Shown one piece after another: positions 36,607-49,563 of a stretch of 64,000 nucleotides of DNA. A program made the translations under genes and the position numbers. How positions within the stretch are numbered: position 1 is the stretch's first letter; each line of letters begins with the position of its first letter. This DNA is from Hippophae tibetana (Eukaryota > Streptophyta > Magnoliopsida > Rosales > Elaeagnaceae), in the NCBI GenBank assembly GCA_037013495.1, contig CM072812.1:79998340-80062339 (forward strand), given 5' to 3'. Below the pieces are notes generated by a model. The model was given only the letters and a program-made list of their open reading frames with translations, was not told the origin of the DNA and did no database searches.

Positions 36607-39600
36607 CTATCTCTCCCCGCCTCTATCTCAATATCACATTCAACAGTCTCAGAACGTTTACTTCTTCTCCCTCTTCTTTTCAGCTTTGGATTTGTAATAT
36701 CTCACTTTTCTTTTTCTTTTTGTTATCTATCTCACCATTTAAGTTGCAACATGTCATAAATTAAAATTAATCATTTTTTTCTTTTTTCTTTTTTTTTTCT
36801 TTTCGTCTTTTGATTTTTTATTTCCCTTCCTCTTTATTTATACTAATATAGAAAATAAGATTACAATTAAATAAATAGTATCAATATCAATGAATTATTT
36901 TTTCTCATTTATAACACTAAACTGTTATATTTATAAAATTTTATTAGTATTTATCTTACATGCAAATAATTAAATAATAAATTTAAAATAATTAACTAAT
37001 ATATTTAGAATAAATTGTTTTAAATATGACATTTAATTATATGAATTATTTTAAATATATCACTTAATTATCTATATTATTTTAAATTTAACACTTAATT
37101 ATATGAGTTGTTCTAAATTTATTATTTATGTGTGATATCATTATAAAAAAATTAAAAAAAATAATATAAATAAAATAAATGTATTAAATAAGTGGTATAA
37201 ATAAGATAAAAATAATAATAAATGATCTTAAACCCTTCTTTTTCCTTGTACATTTTTAAGTTAGAAATTTATAACATTATTTCTTATTTTTATATGAATT
37301 TTTGTAAAAAGAAAAAAAATTATTTTCAAGAATAATTTAATATAAATATGAAGAAGTATGACAAATAATATTAAAAAAAATTATATAAATCATTATACAA
37401 TTTTACCACATTTAAAAATTCAAATTTATAAAATATTCCTAAAATTTATAATAATATTATTAAATTAGCTAGACATATATTCTACAAAAATCTGTATTAC
37501 TTTTATAGAAAACTATAAAGAATAGGATTGAGAAAAACTTATGAAAGATAGAAGATGAAGTCGATATAATCCCCAATCTTCAATCTCTAATATTCCCTTC
37601 AAATTTTCCGTCAAAAGTTATTCTTGGTGTGTTCTTTGATCTCTATAACTTGTTCTTTGTATCAATTATTATGTTTTGAAGACCCATAAGGTTGTTTATA
37701 TAATGTATTTCTCGAGCTTAATTCGAGTTGGATTAGACTTTAATTGATCTAATAGTTAATATTAAAAGTTTTTTTCTAAAAAAATGTCAGCTTTATATGC
37801 TAATTGGATGTCTCGATCGATTGAGATCCTGGCTAGATCGATCTATCCATAACAACATCCAACCGGAGAGCTCTCGATCGAGTTGCTTTCGATCAATCTA
37901 ACAACGATAAACCATCTCTATATCGATTGACCAATGGCTTAATATCTAGTATATTGATCCATACTTTCATCTAATAATCCTTGATCGATCATCGATCTCG
38001 ATCGTAGTTCGATTGATCGATTATCCTGTTTTTGCTCTAAATATATGTTGTGTTTTTTCTCTTTTTGCTCATTAAGTCCATAAACACCAATATAACATAA
38101 AATAAACATATAAAACTCATAAAAAACAATAATATATTATAAATATGTGTAAATTGATACACAAATATATGTATAAAATGACATCGATCAAGGTTTAATA
38201 AATCATCATAGTTTTGATGTATTTATAACTAAATCTTAATTATTGTATATTTATTTCTCGCATAGACTTATTCTAATGTGATTTTAAGCATGTTTTTAAT
38301 CTAAAATTGCATATTAGTTTTCTTATTGAGATTATTGCTATCTTAGAGAGGTTAAATATATTGATCCAAATAGATTGATTGAAGACATGAAAACAGTAAT
38401 AAAAACAATACGTCTAAACAAATAGAACCGCATTGTCAATGCTATTACCAAAATAACGAAGAAAAATACTTGTATGTTTATCGATTTTTATTTATTTATA
38501 TCTTGTAATTAAATTCTCTTTCATCAATTTTGTTTAAAAAAAAATAATATTAGGGTAATTTTAATTTATGCCTGACACACCTTTATTAGTTCATGTCACC
38601 AGTTAATTAGTAAAAGGGCACAGTCAACGTATATTCACAGTTTAATCAGCACCTTGTTAAAAAATTGGTTTGAATTTAAAATAAAGAGTAGCCTGAAAAT
38701 ATATCATTGTAAGATAATATTATTATTTAAATAATTAATGATATTATTAATAATCTGTGCAATGTGATTTAGGCATGAAAGAGTTTTTAGCAGACATGAC
38801 ATATTTTCTGAAATTTTCCGTATAAGAATGAAACATGGTGCATATATATACTATAAAAATTGTTATTATTTTTCCTGTCTTGTTTATGCAGAATATTATA
38901 TTAATTGATTGAACAATGAGTAAAAAAAGAATTAAATAAAATCAATAGCAAACAAAAATCTCAAACCTAATCACACCAATATAATGACAAAGAATAAAAC
39001 TAGCAAAGAAAATAATAAATTAACGCACAAAATTTAATGCGATTTTTCTCTAAAATAATAGAATTTACTTTCAAAACCGAATCACCTAATCACCAAAACA
39101 ATATTTCATTATGAATCAAAGAGTAATACAATATATGATACTCAATTGCATTACAATCATCTACTATCTTCTTCATACAAATATCACCCAATCACATTTA
39201 AGTCTCAATAATATCCCTAAGTTTTACACTCTTTCGATGTAGATATACTAAGATTCTAATGTTTACAATAGATTGAATAGAAGATAACAATATCTTAGAT
39301 GAGCTTAAACCTAAATAGTTGTCCAAAAACACCAAACTTCCTTCCAAAAAAAAAAACTATTTCTCACTTGTCTTTCTTTATTTTCAAGCTCTCTAAATTC
39401 TCATTTTACTCTTCCAAATGATTCTAAGGCACAAAGGGATCCTTATACACGCCTCTAGGCCATTTATCAAAATGCCCACTCAATACTAAGTCCTTATGTG
39501 CATATTTCTATGCCTATTTTTGTCTTTTTTTTTTTGAAAAAATTTACAGACTCACCCGATCTATCAATCCATTAAAATTGGGAATTCGAAAATTAGACAA

Positions 39601-40440
39601 AAACTATTAGATCGATACACGATCAATTCTTAATCGATTGATCATGCTCGATCGATCAAACTACCCAGAATCCATTCAAAATTACATATACAATACTCTT
39701 AAACCAACTTTTAATGCTTGATCACTCACAATAATAAAAACATCTAGCATAGATTTACATCCCACATTATAAAAATCATCATCAATAAATAATAAAATAA
39801 TAACAAAGAGTACTCATGTTTTTAACTTCTTACAAGTGCATATCCAAAATCAATAAAATGCATATATAATAACATTCAAAGCAATTAGATTGCTCAATCT
39901 TAAAATAAATCCTAAATACTAGATGAAATTTTTGCATGCAAGGGCATATACGAGCACATGAACATGACATGCTAGAGAAAAAAAAATCAATAATTTTGCT
40001 CAAAAATATATATCTATAGAAAATATCTCTTATCGCTTATAAGTAGCCGAAAAAAGTTGGAAATTAAGAAGGAAAAAAAGAATCTTAAAACTTATAATAA
40101 CACCTTATTAATATCTAACATTTTCTAATAAATTATTGTAATTTAATTTAAATTAAATTAAATATAAAATGATGTATTAGACTTTTCTTTAACATTGAAA
40201 ATATATGAGATAAGTAAGGGGTGATATTTTTGTGATAACAAGTTTTAAGTAATTATTCTCTTTTAAAAAAAAACATATGTGCCTAATTAGTATACATCAG
40301 CTATCATAGGAACACTATCTTAAATGCCCCTGAGGTTTGACATATCTTTAATTATGCCTTTGATGTTTATAAAATATCAAAAATGTCTTTATACTTTTAA
40401 TGGTGTTAATTTTCCATCTATTACTATTTAGTTTACTAAT
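36607..40440. other. AT-rich intergenic DNA, including the CLC upstream region
   Basis: 36607-36740 is pyrimidine-rich on the plus strand (CTATCTCTCC-like) and probably holds the CLC 5' leader. The rest shows no gene. GATCGATC-type palindromes cluster at 37800-38030 and 39600-39660, possibly from one old repeat family with inverted copies. Confidence 0.5.
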
Positions 40441-40489
40441 CCTAAGGTTATGATACCAATTTTTGCAGATCAATACAATTTTTAATCAG

Positions 40490-42232
40490 GGGTTAATATT
40501 GACCTAGTTGATAATCTTTGTCTATTTATTAAATATAATAATTTATCTAAAAAACTTATTATTTTTCTGTATAAGTCTAATTTTCTTCTATATTTATTAC
40601 AATTGTATAGTATATTATGTTGGTTGCTTAATTCTAATCTTGAATCTATTAATTATCTTTTAAAATTAAAAATTACTCTTTCATTTGTTAAATCTAATAG
40701 TTCTAATTTATGTACTAATGATTTAGCGTTCATATAGTATTATCTTGATAAATCATATGTGTTGAATGTATATTATTTTGTCCTATTCATAGTATACAAG
40801 TAGATTTTTCTTGTGTACATACAATGTATTTATAATCTTCAAAGAAGTAATATCCAAACATTAAGTTGTTGAATTCTTCTTCCTCTATTCTCACATATTT
40901 TTGACTAAAATAGTCTTTTAATGTCCTTGAAATAGGATGGTTTATGATGCTTGTAATAACTTTAATATAATTTGTATAGATATCTAATAAGATGTTAAAT
41001 CTTTTAAAATTTTCAAGACAAATTTCATAATCTTCATTTTTAAAATATTCATTTAAATGATAGAGATAACCTTTATCAAATGTTTCTAATAGAATTATAT
41101 TTTTATCTTTGATTTCCATTGGAATTATTAGTTGTTTATTTCCAAAAATAATTTTCATTTTCTTGTTTTAGCAATATTATATCTTGTTGTAAGTAAATAT
41201 TTAAACATTCAAGATTCTTAACTAATTTAAATTTATAATTATTATACCTGAATTTAATGGGTCCACCATGATCTTTCCTTTTGTTCGTCTTCTTTTGTTA
41301 CACCTGTTATGCCTCAACTTTGTTCAAACCTTAACAACCTCCTAGAAATGGTGAGCTTTCTACATTCGTACATAAATAGTGTCCAATAGTTGACTTACTG
41401 AAGAAGAGTAACTTATTACAACTTAAGGTCAACTAAGAACCTTGAAAGGCCTGCTTAGCTGCTCATAATTACTCGGTATAACATTATTGGTTTTGAGATT
41501 CTAGATAGAGAGGTTTTCTATGCTAGAGTATTTCAGAGTAGAGAGCTCTAGATTTCTGTGTATTCGTGTGTGTTTCAAATGATAATAAGGATTCCTTTTA
41601 TAGAATAAGGAATCTATGTTTACAAAACTAAATTTATTATTTTACCATTTCTTTAATAATTCATCTATTTTTTCTACTTTAAAGGATAGCCATTACTTTT
41701 TTCCTTAGCACATGCTGTCGACTAAGATGTGGGGTCTACGTCTTTATTTCTTTTGTATTCTTCTACCGACAATTTATTTTCTTATTTTTCTTTATCATTT
41801 TCTACCGACGATTCCTTTGATGACGTTAATGATGACGCATCTTCATCTTCTCGATCTTTGATGGAGAGAATTCATCTGTGGTTTTTGGTGGATTTTCTAG
41901 CATAGAAGTAGAATATATTTCTTGTTTCTTGACCAATTTCTAGGTTGTTGCAATTAAAATTGGTTTTATATTTGGTGATTTTTTCACCATCTTCTTCTGA
42001 CAGAGCCATGCTACTGTGGGAAATGATGATGACTTTACTAGTTGAATAATTTACTTTAATCTCAGTAGAATTTTTAATCTTCTTGAGTTTATAGTAAATT
42101 TGACTTATCATTAGACATCTTAATACACAGAGTTCTGTGTTGAATTCCTTTTTTGGAAGTGCCCTTGGTTTGGGAACTTCTCTATTTGTGTTGAAAAATC
42201 CCTATCTTGATGAAGTGGTAGAGACTAATACT
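40490..42232 (-). pseudogene. Viral 3' region, unassigned relic frames
   Basis: Minus-strand open frames at 40787-41158 (123 codons, acidic, with KNEDYEICLENFKRFNILLD) and 41872-42111 (79 codons) have no motif I recognise. They follow the transactivator-like region and precede the candidate primer site, so they may be the end of the last viral gene and the intergenic promoter region. 41270-41640 looks non-coding. Confidence 0.35.
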
Positions 42233-43190
42233 TCATTTCTCATTCCAGTCCATTAATGAACAAAAAAATCTAAGATAAATAGGTTTATCACCTGCTTTAA
42301 TTTTTCTTCTGAAATTCTTAATTGTTTTTTTAAATTTTTTTAGGAAATAATTTAACTCACTTAAATTAATTCCTGGATATATATTTTCTATTAGTCCCGC
42401 ATGAAATGTTTTATACACAAATATTGGATTAGCTCCTTCCAATATATTGAATTTACTTCCTCTAGGAAATTCTTTATCTATAGTATAGAATTTCATATCT
42501 TCAATATGTTCTTGGGTAAATTTTTTGGCCAAATTATAAAGACTCAAAACCATTGTGGTTTGTTGAGGTTTCTATAGTGATCCTTTTCATATTCAATGAT
42601 TAGAGTAGTTCTTTGAGATGTCTCCCTGAATAGTACTAAATGTTTTACTATTCTTTATGTCTCTAGAGGAGATGTTTCTCTAAATAGCACTGGAGGCCTT
42701 GGTATCGTTCCAAGATTTTTCAATCTGCTTGGGGGTGTTGGTTGTTGTTGTAGTGCTGCAGAATAATTTCTTACTATCTCCTCTAGAGTTATTAGTTTTG
42801 GTGTTTTGTATTTTCCATAACTACCTTCAACTTTTATTCTTTGGTGAAGGCTCTATGAGTTACTCCACTAATTCCTATTATATATATTTGCTAACTTCTA
42901 CCCAGTTGTTATTAATTCATGGTTTTGGGCCATTATAGACCACATAAACTTTTTTATGTTCTTCTTTTTCTATCTCATCTGCCCAATTGAGCTTTGTGGT
43001 TTCAAAAGATTTTTGTGAACTATTAGGTTCTTCCATTTTCAATGAAGGTTCCTCGTTTGAGTTTCTGATCTCTAGAAGTTGTTTTGAACAATTAAGTTCT
43101 TAATGTTTCTTTCCTGTCTCCATAAGAGATTTCTCGAGATATAGCAACTCGAGTTGTTCCTATAGGATTTTTATCTCATTTTCTTTTATC
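42233..43190 (-). pseudogene. Viral transactivator/inclusion-body-like region
   Basis: A block reading KVYVVYNGPKP at about 42933-42965 continues to an INNNWVEV block. It resembles the viroplasmin (Cauli_VI) fold found in caulimovirid transactivators and in RNase H1. A stop interrupts it right after PKP. Downstream, the open frame 42233-42553 carries FNILEGANPIFVYKTFHAGL and KPIYLRFFCSLMDWNEK, which I cannot assign. It lies after RNase H, as the second reading frame of several caulimovirid genera does. Confidence 0.5.
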
Positions 43191-43199
43191 TTGATTTTA

Positions 43200-43800
43200 T
43201 ATCAAGATGTCTTATTCCTAAAAGCATAAAAATAGTTAGAGGTGTTAATTCTCTAGTAAGAGCATCAGCTAAGCTATTTTTATGTCTAGGAAGATGTTCA
43301 ACATAAAAATTATAATGATTGAACCATTGTTGCCATCTAACTTGTCTTCCTTGTTTGTAATTACCTGCAATATTAGTTCTTAAGAAATAACCAAAATTCT
43401 TATTATCTGTTCTAATAATGAATCTGTAGCTTATAACATATATTGCAAATTTCTTAATAGCTAAATATTTTTTCTCATTACTATGATAATTTAATTCTGA
43501 ACCTTGGAAAAATCTTGATGTATATCTACAAAGATATTCATCTTTGTCATCTACTCTTGCTTTAAGAACTGCTCCCTAATATTCTTGTGAAACATCTATT
43601 TCAATTGTCATCTTATCATCTGGTCCTGGATGATATAAAGTTGGTAAATTTTTTACCTTTGCTCTTACTCTATCCATATATAGAGTATCTTCTTCTATCC
43701 ATTTCCATATATGATCTTTTTTCAATTTTTTTGTAATGGTTTTCTCATTTCTGCAAGTTTCTTGATGTATGCTTTTGCATATATTAAACATCCTAAAAAT
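43200..43800 (-). pseudogene. Viral RNase H domain
   Basis: In order on the minus strand: IEIDVSQEY followed by a stop where family members have tryptophan (about 43576), GAVLKARVDDKDEYLCRY, GSELNYHSNEKKYLAIKKF, FIIRTDNKNFGYF, and HLPRHKNSLADALTREL (about 43245-43295). These are the standard caulimovirid RNase H blocks with D, E and D catalytic positions. The frame is open from the stop to about 43200. Confidence 0.85.
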
Positions 43801-44890
43801 CTATGTAATTAGTTTTTATCTTTTAATTCACTAGGAAAACCTTGAATATTATTTAGTATATGGGATTGTAGATTATGTTTTCCATCTTCAATTTCCAACC
43901 CTAAGTATTTTATTTTTTGTTGAGTAAGTACTGCTTTCTTTTCAGAGATTACAATGCCTTCTTTACTACATTCTTGTAGAATATTGATAATATCCAAATA
44001 AAGTTTATTTAATTCATTACTGAAAACCAAAATATCATCTATGTAAACACAACAAATATCTTATAATTTCAAAAAATGTTATCCATATATCTTTGAAAAA
44101 TATATGGGGCTTGTTTTAATCCAAATAGTATAACTATCCAATGGAATTATCCTTGGGTGCAACTATATGCTGTTAATTTTTGGGATTCTTCATCTAGTCT
44201 TATTTTCCAAAATCTGTTTTTGCAATCAAAACTCGAGAAGTATTTCTTTCATTTTATTAATGATAATAGTTCTTCCTTTTTTGGATTGAAGTATCCATCG
44301 TCAATAGTTTCTTTATTCAGTGTTTTAAAGTTTATTACCATTCTCTTTTTTCCTCTTCTTTTCACAGCTTCTTTTTCAACTAAGAATGTTGGACTAGAGT
44401 GAGGTGAATAACTTGGTATTATGACTTTTAATTCCAAAATTTCTTGAATTTGTTTTCCAAATTCAATCCTATCTTTTGGAGTATAAATCATTGGTTTTAC
44501 TCTTATGATCTTGTTAGGATCTCTTAATTTTATGTTGACTATTGTTTTAGATTTATTTATTTTTGGATTCAAAGGATTTTCTGAACTGACTATTTTTAAT
44601 AATTTTCTAATATCTGTTAAGGCTTTGTCTTCTTGTATTTCATTGAGAAAAGAATTTTGTTTTTCTTCTATATCTAATGAAATATTTTCTAAATAAGGTT
44701 TTTGTTGGTTTTCTATCTTACCATGTTTTTTCTTTTTATGTTGTTGCATAAAAGTTGGGTTTGAGATAGTTAAAGATTTTCTCACTTTAGAAACATAAAT
44801 GATATCTCCTTCTAAGGTTGTGAGACTTATTTTGTCAGAATGTTGTGTGAAAGGTTGATATAAGTTTAGGAAATTATTTCTTATTAACAA
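43801..44890 (-). pseudogene. Viral reverse transcriptase
   Basis: The open frame 44249-44890 gives the RT entry region (VKPMIYTPKDRIEFGKQIQE, SPHSSPTFLVEKEAVKRRGK, RMVINFKTLNKETIDDGYF). The catalytic motif VYIDDILVFS lies at about 44024-44053. The frame 43809-44030 gives KIKYLGLEIEDGKHNLQSHI and the thumb region. Frameshifts around 44050-44250 break the domain between the fingers and the active site. Confidence 0.88.
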
Positions 44891-45227
44891 ATCTACTACT
44901 CTTTTCTTGTTGATATATGGTAGGAATGTGAAAGTTTTCTCCTCCTATCATTATATCAGTATCTTTTAATACCTTATTGAGTTTTATTGTAGTATTATTA
45001 GCAATTCTTACAATTAAATCTTTTGGTGTTTGTTTCCAATTGTCTTCTAAAAATACATATCTACTGGCTACGCACATACTAGCTCCTATATCTATATATG
45101 CATGTAAATGATAAGTGTTATAGCCTTTAAATTTTAGTCTTACTTTAATGTAAGTATTATTTGTATTTGTAATATTATACAAATCATTCATATTCTGATG
45201 AAGAATATTCATAATTTGAGTATTCAT
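44874..45227 (-). pseudogene. Viral aspartic protease
   Basis: A 117-codon open frame. The active-site relic reads HAYIDIGASMCVASRYVF (family consensus D-[TS]-G-A; here DIGAS), followed by GGENFHIPTIYQQE. It is directly upstream of RT, as in caulimovirid polyproteins. The frame overlaps the RT frame by 17 bases in a different phase, which implies a frameshift mutation. Confidence 0.8.
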
Positions 45228-46660
45228 ATTCTGAGTCAGTTATTTCTTCCAATAGATAGATACTGTAAGTATCATCTATATCAGATTCCTCGATTGGTTC
45301 TAATTCCATTCTTTTTCTAAGATTTTTGCTTTTTTTGGAAATTCTTTTTTATGTTAAAGTCTGCTTAGACATTCGTTAGCATAATGTTCTTCTTCATTAC
45401 AGATCCAACATATGCATTTTTTCTTTCTTAAAGGGCAATAATTTCTTTTTTCAGAAGGTTTATAATTATTTCTTCTAAAATATTTTTCTTGTAGTTTTCT
45501 CTTTTAAATCTCATTTTATATTTTTGAAAATTTTGTTTTCTGAATTTATATTTTTGTTTATAAAATTTTATATTACATCTATATTTCCCTAGTATTCTAA
45601 AATCTCTTGCATCACAACAAATTTTATCATTTCATCTTATTTGTATATATTCTTTTCTTTTGGGCATTTAATAATGATCTAGTCTTTAAGACTTCTTATC
45701 ATTCCTCCTAGTGTATTTGGTATAGTTTTTATATTCCTTTGTTCCCAATTTTCTGTTAAGGTTTTATATAGTGTTCCAGATAATTTTTGAAAAAAACATT
45801 TCTTTATAAGTTGTTTGCATAAAGGGTGGTAATTTATGGTAATATATTTCATATTCACAAATAAAAGAATCTATGTAACACATGTTACAAATTTTCATAT
45901 GTGTTAGATGTCATTTAGCTTCATTGATTTCATTTTCACTAGATTCAGTGATAGTCCTTCCTTTATCTTCTCCAATAAATTCTTTGTATATTTTCATTTA
46001 TTATTGTATCTAAGTATTCTCTTCCTGTGGAAACATTTCCTTACATTAACAAATGTTGTTGATATGTTAACTTTGAAAACCAAACTTTTACATTTCCTAT
46101 CATTTTATGTGTTATAAGCACTCTACAGGTTGAAGGATTTGTTTGGGTAATTTGAGAAGTTTGTATGAGCACACTCATTCCAATAACCCATTCATTTAAG
46201 GCTTTTTTCCTATCTTTTATACAATCTAAATCTAGAAATTCATATTTATAATTATCATGGAGTTTAAACTCGGGTGAAATACTACCTCTAGTTTCCTAAT
46301 GCAACCATTCTTCTATTTTAGGTGGTTGTCTTCTTCTATACGTGGTATTAGGTTTTTTTGTTCATTTCCTATTTCTTTCTATCCTATGTGGGTCAGATGT
46401 TCCTTCTTGATAAGGAACTGGTAATGAAATTGGTTTCATATGACCTTTTGATGTCATATTTTCTGGTTCAGAATCAATTTCACTGATTATTGTCATATCA
46501 TCTTTTTTTTTGTTAGTATAAAGTTTTTCATTATAATGTTCTTTTATTTCTTCATTGGTTAATGTCAATAAAATGACCAATGCTTCTATATCTCTATTTT
46601 CTAGGTTCATGAATTTTCTTTCTAATTTTTTTCTATATTCCATTAAATTGGAATTATCTC
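45228..46660 (-). pseudogene. Viral coat-protein-like region with zinc knuckle
   Basis: [14 protein letters not shown] at about 45371-45412 is an intact CX2CX4HX4C zinc knuckle, the hallmark of caulimovirid coat proteins. It is preceded by lysine/arginine-rich sequence (45420-45600). The open frame 46362-46643 (RKKLERKFMNLENRDIEALV) is charged and may be the linker or coat N-terminus. Stops and shifts abound. Confidence 0.7.
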
Positions 46661-47274
46661 TTTATTCTTAGATTATCCCTTTTCTCATTTTTAGGAATTA
46701 AAGAATATGATATCTTTGGTGGTTCTTCTTTTAATCCTTATAAGGGATCATATTTATAAACTATTATTTCATTATTCCTATGTATGTTGTATACATCTTT
46801 TCTTAGTTCTGAAAATTCCTTATGCATATCTTGTTGTAGTTTATTATAACTACATTCTTTTATTTCCTTTAGTAATTCTTTTTGTATGTCTATTACTTCC
46901 TGTAAATATTTTGTGTTTAATTATTGGACTAAATTCATTTCCTCTGTTAATAATTATACAATTTCAAATAATGTTGCTTGATTTTTTGATACACCTAATA
47001 TGATTCCATTTACTTCTAAATGCATATTTTTTATTTTATTTTTAAACATGATTTTTTTCCTAATATACAATAATGAACTAATTAGCCTTCATTATTTTAA
47101 CTTCATTTTCTAGTTTTTTAATTTCTTCTTAGTTAGAAGTTTCTTCTTCATGGTCTATAAAAGTAAATCTTAGTATGTTATTAGTTTTAACAACATTACT
47201 ATTTCTTCCTGTTATTAATGGGTTTTTTTAATATCTAATTTCCATTCTTCTGGTATTACAAAGTCTGTTAGTAT
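46661..47274 (-). pseudogene. Viral linker between movement and coat regions
   Basis: A lysine/glutamate-rich, coil-like composition is seen in broken minus-strand frames, with no named domain. Assigned to the virus only by position. Confidence 0.35.
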
Positions 47275-47546
47275 TTATCGTTTTATTATTTGTCCAAATT
47301 CCTTAAATTTTTTGTCTATTTCTATAAATTTATTTTGTTCATATATTGAATTATTATGACTATTTGTTAAAGAATATGTTACTAGATAGTGTATTGAAAA
47401 TGAATGATTTTCTTCTTTCATTAAATCTCTTCTTTCAAATTTATAAGCTATACTTAATACTTGATTTAGATTTTTATCATATATATTTATAACAAATCTA
47501 GGATATGCTATAAATTTTAACTTTTGGTATCCTAACATTACCATGG
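47275..47546 (-). pseudogene. Viral movement protein, downstream part
   Basis: Frame 47275-47544 shows LGYQKLKFIAYPRFVINIYD, LSIAYKFERRDLMKEENHSF and THE block VTYSLTNSHNNS. It continues the 30K-family movement protein whose upstream part is at 49516-49788. The solo LTR lies exactly between the two parts. Confidence 0.75.
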
Positions 47547-47551
47547 ATCAT

Positions 47552-49558
47552 TGTTGTGTGTTTTACAACACACAAAAACGTGCAAGTATACACGGTCACA
47601 AGTAATAATATGATAAATAAATTATCGTTCCCACAGAGAAATGTTACCAACTCTTGTTAATTACTAAAATTATTTAAACCTAATTTTATTCAAACAATCA
47701 ATAATTTTGTTTCTTTTTAACAATTTTTATGAAGATTCTAGGATTGCAGTTTACCCAAATTAATTCACTTGAATATTTTATTCTCTCTTGATTTATGGTC
47801 TCATGTTTTAAGTTATTAACCAAGAACTCCTAATTTATCCATATATCTTTTTCAAGCTCCATACAGACACATCCAGTTAAAATGATTCATTATATTCCTA
47901 TAAGAATTAATTTCAACCAGATTTATTAAGTTCTGAGTTCTCAAAAAGTTACACATACAATAAAAGTATATTTCTATCCCTTATGTATATACGTTATTTT
48001 ATCCCGAGCAACACACAAAAATTCCCTTTTCAAGTTTATTTAAGTGCCACATATCAGTTAATTAATCTTCCGATAATTAAAAGCATTTAAAGCAGGTAAA
48101 ATAAACAACTTAAAACAGTTCCATAAATCATTCAAAAATAATTACTTCAAGTTTCATAATTTACGTAACACTGCAATCCTAGAACAAATAGATTAGTTCA
48201 TAGCAGAAATTAAAATTACAACACCACAAAAATAAAACATTGCAGAGAAACAAAAATTAAAAGAAAATGAGTTAGGAAAAACTCTTTCACGATTCCTCAA
48301 TGAAAAATAATTTATTCCATTTCCTTCTTCTTCGTCAACCTCTTTCTCTGTAATTTCCCTAAGATAATACACAACAAAAATGTCAAAATAAAATTTTCTG
48401 CGTGTAAAAGAGACACGCAGAGAGGAAAAATGAAAACTTCTTAAGAGGAAATAATTAAAGAAAACCAGAGAACTGGAAAATCCCTTCAAAAATTTGAGAG
48501 AGAACACTCTCCTCAAAATAGAATGAAAAACGAAGAAGAGAGAAATTCTACAAAAAAAAAAACTAAAACAAAACCAAAAAACGCACGTCCAAAATGAAAA
48601 ATTTCCATTACATATATCCCCCACTTTCAATTATTCCTTTTTTTATTTTTTTCTTATTATTTTTTATATTAGTGGGGGACACAAATAAATGGGGGGAATA
48701 AAAAAAACATCACGCGTGAAAACAATTTTGCGCGTTTCTAAATTTTTTTTTCTTCTACGCATGCCACGTGTCGCCATGTGATTGGCTGCGAGCAATTCAG
48801 AGACACGTGTCAGCGTTACATTGGACGGGCAAGTCGGGCTCATGGAGAAATGATGGAGCGCAACGCACGCGATTTTGTCAAAGAGTGGCTTGGTACGCGA
48901 CAGCTGGATCCACGTGCTTCAATCTGGATCGTTCAACTGATCCAACGGTGAGCGATGCACCTCGGGGAATTCTACGCAGCCGACATGTGGGTCCCACCCT
49001 GCACGCCAGTCTGCGCGGCCAGTGGGCCCTACTCAGGTGCCGATCCGCGTGATGGAGGAATTCTACACCCACTCTCCTTGGTCGGGTTTGAAAAACACGC
49101 GCGCATCCTAACCGTTTATGCGTTGATCTGACAGTCCACATTGAAGCGTGGATGATGCCGCGTGGAATTTCTCTCCTGCGCAGAAAACTCACTTTTATTA
49201 ATTGTATTTTCACCCACAAATATATTTCAAATTACATTTTAAACTTTGTTTAATTGCAATATAGCCCTTTTGGTAATTTAAATTAAATGTTTAAACTTTT
49301 AATAATTAAAATTAAGCCCGATTTTCATTTAAATTATATTTTTGACTTTTACAAATTGCAATTAAACACTCTTTTATTTGAAATTATATTTTTGGACACA
49401 AATTTTGCAATTAAGTACGTTTTCGATACAAATTATTTAATTTTTATTAAAATATTTAAAAAACAGTAAATACTAATTTATTAAACTAAAAACATTAAGA
49501 ACATAGCAATTTTAATTAATAAAATAGGTGAAAATAACTATATAAAATACAGTTATCA
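47552..49558 (-). mobile_element. Solo LTR, 2,007 bp, with ATCAT target duplication, inside the viral movement region
   Basis: Plus-strand ends are TGTTGTGTG (47552) and AGTTATCA (49558), that is TG..CA. The 5 bp ATCAT occurs directly left (47547-47551) and right (49559-49563). No internal retroelement coding lies between the ends. A GC-rich block (48715-49180) with three CACGTG motifs and a TATA-like ATATATG on the minus strand near 48607-48622 suggest a promoter reading leftward. The size and layout fit a Ty3/gypsy LTR such as Athila or Tat; the family is not proven. Confidence 0.88.
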
Positions 49559-49563
49559 ATCAT

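Noticed and set aside
37800-38030. Cluster of GATCGATC palindromes, looked at as a possible replication or binding site
   Set aside because: Similar sequence recurs at 39600-39660, so a decayed repeat is simpler; no other evidence.
48768-49219. Two overlapping GC-rich open frames on opposite strands
   Set aside because: They sit in the promoter-like part of the solo LTR and have no protein motif.
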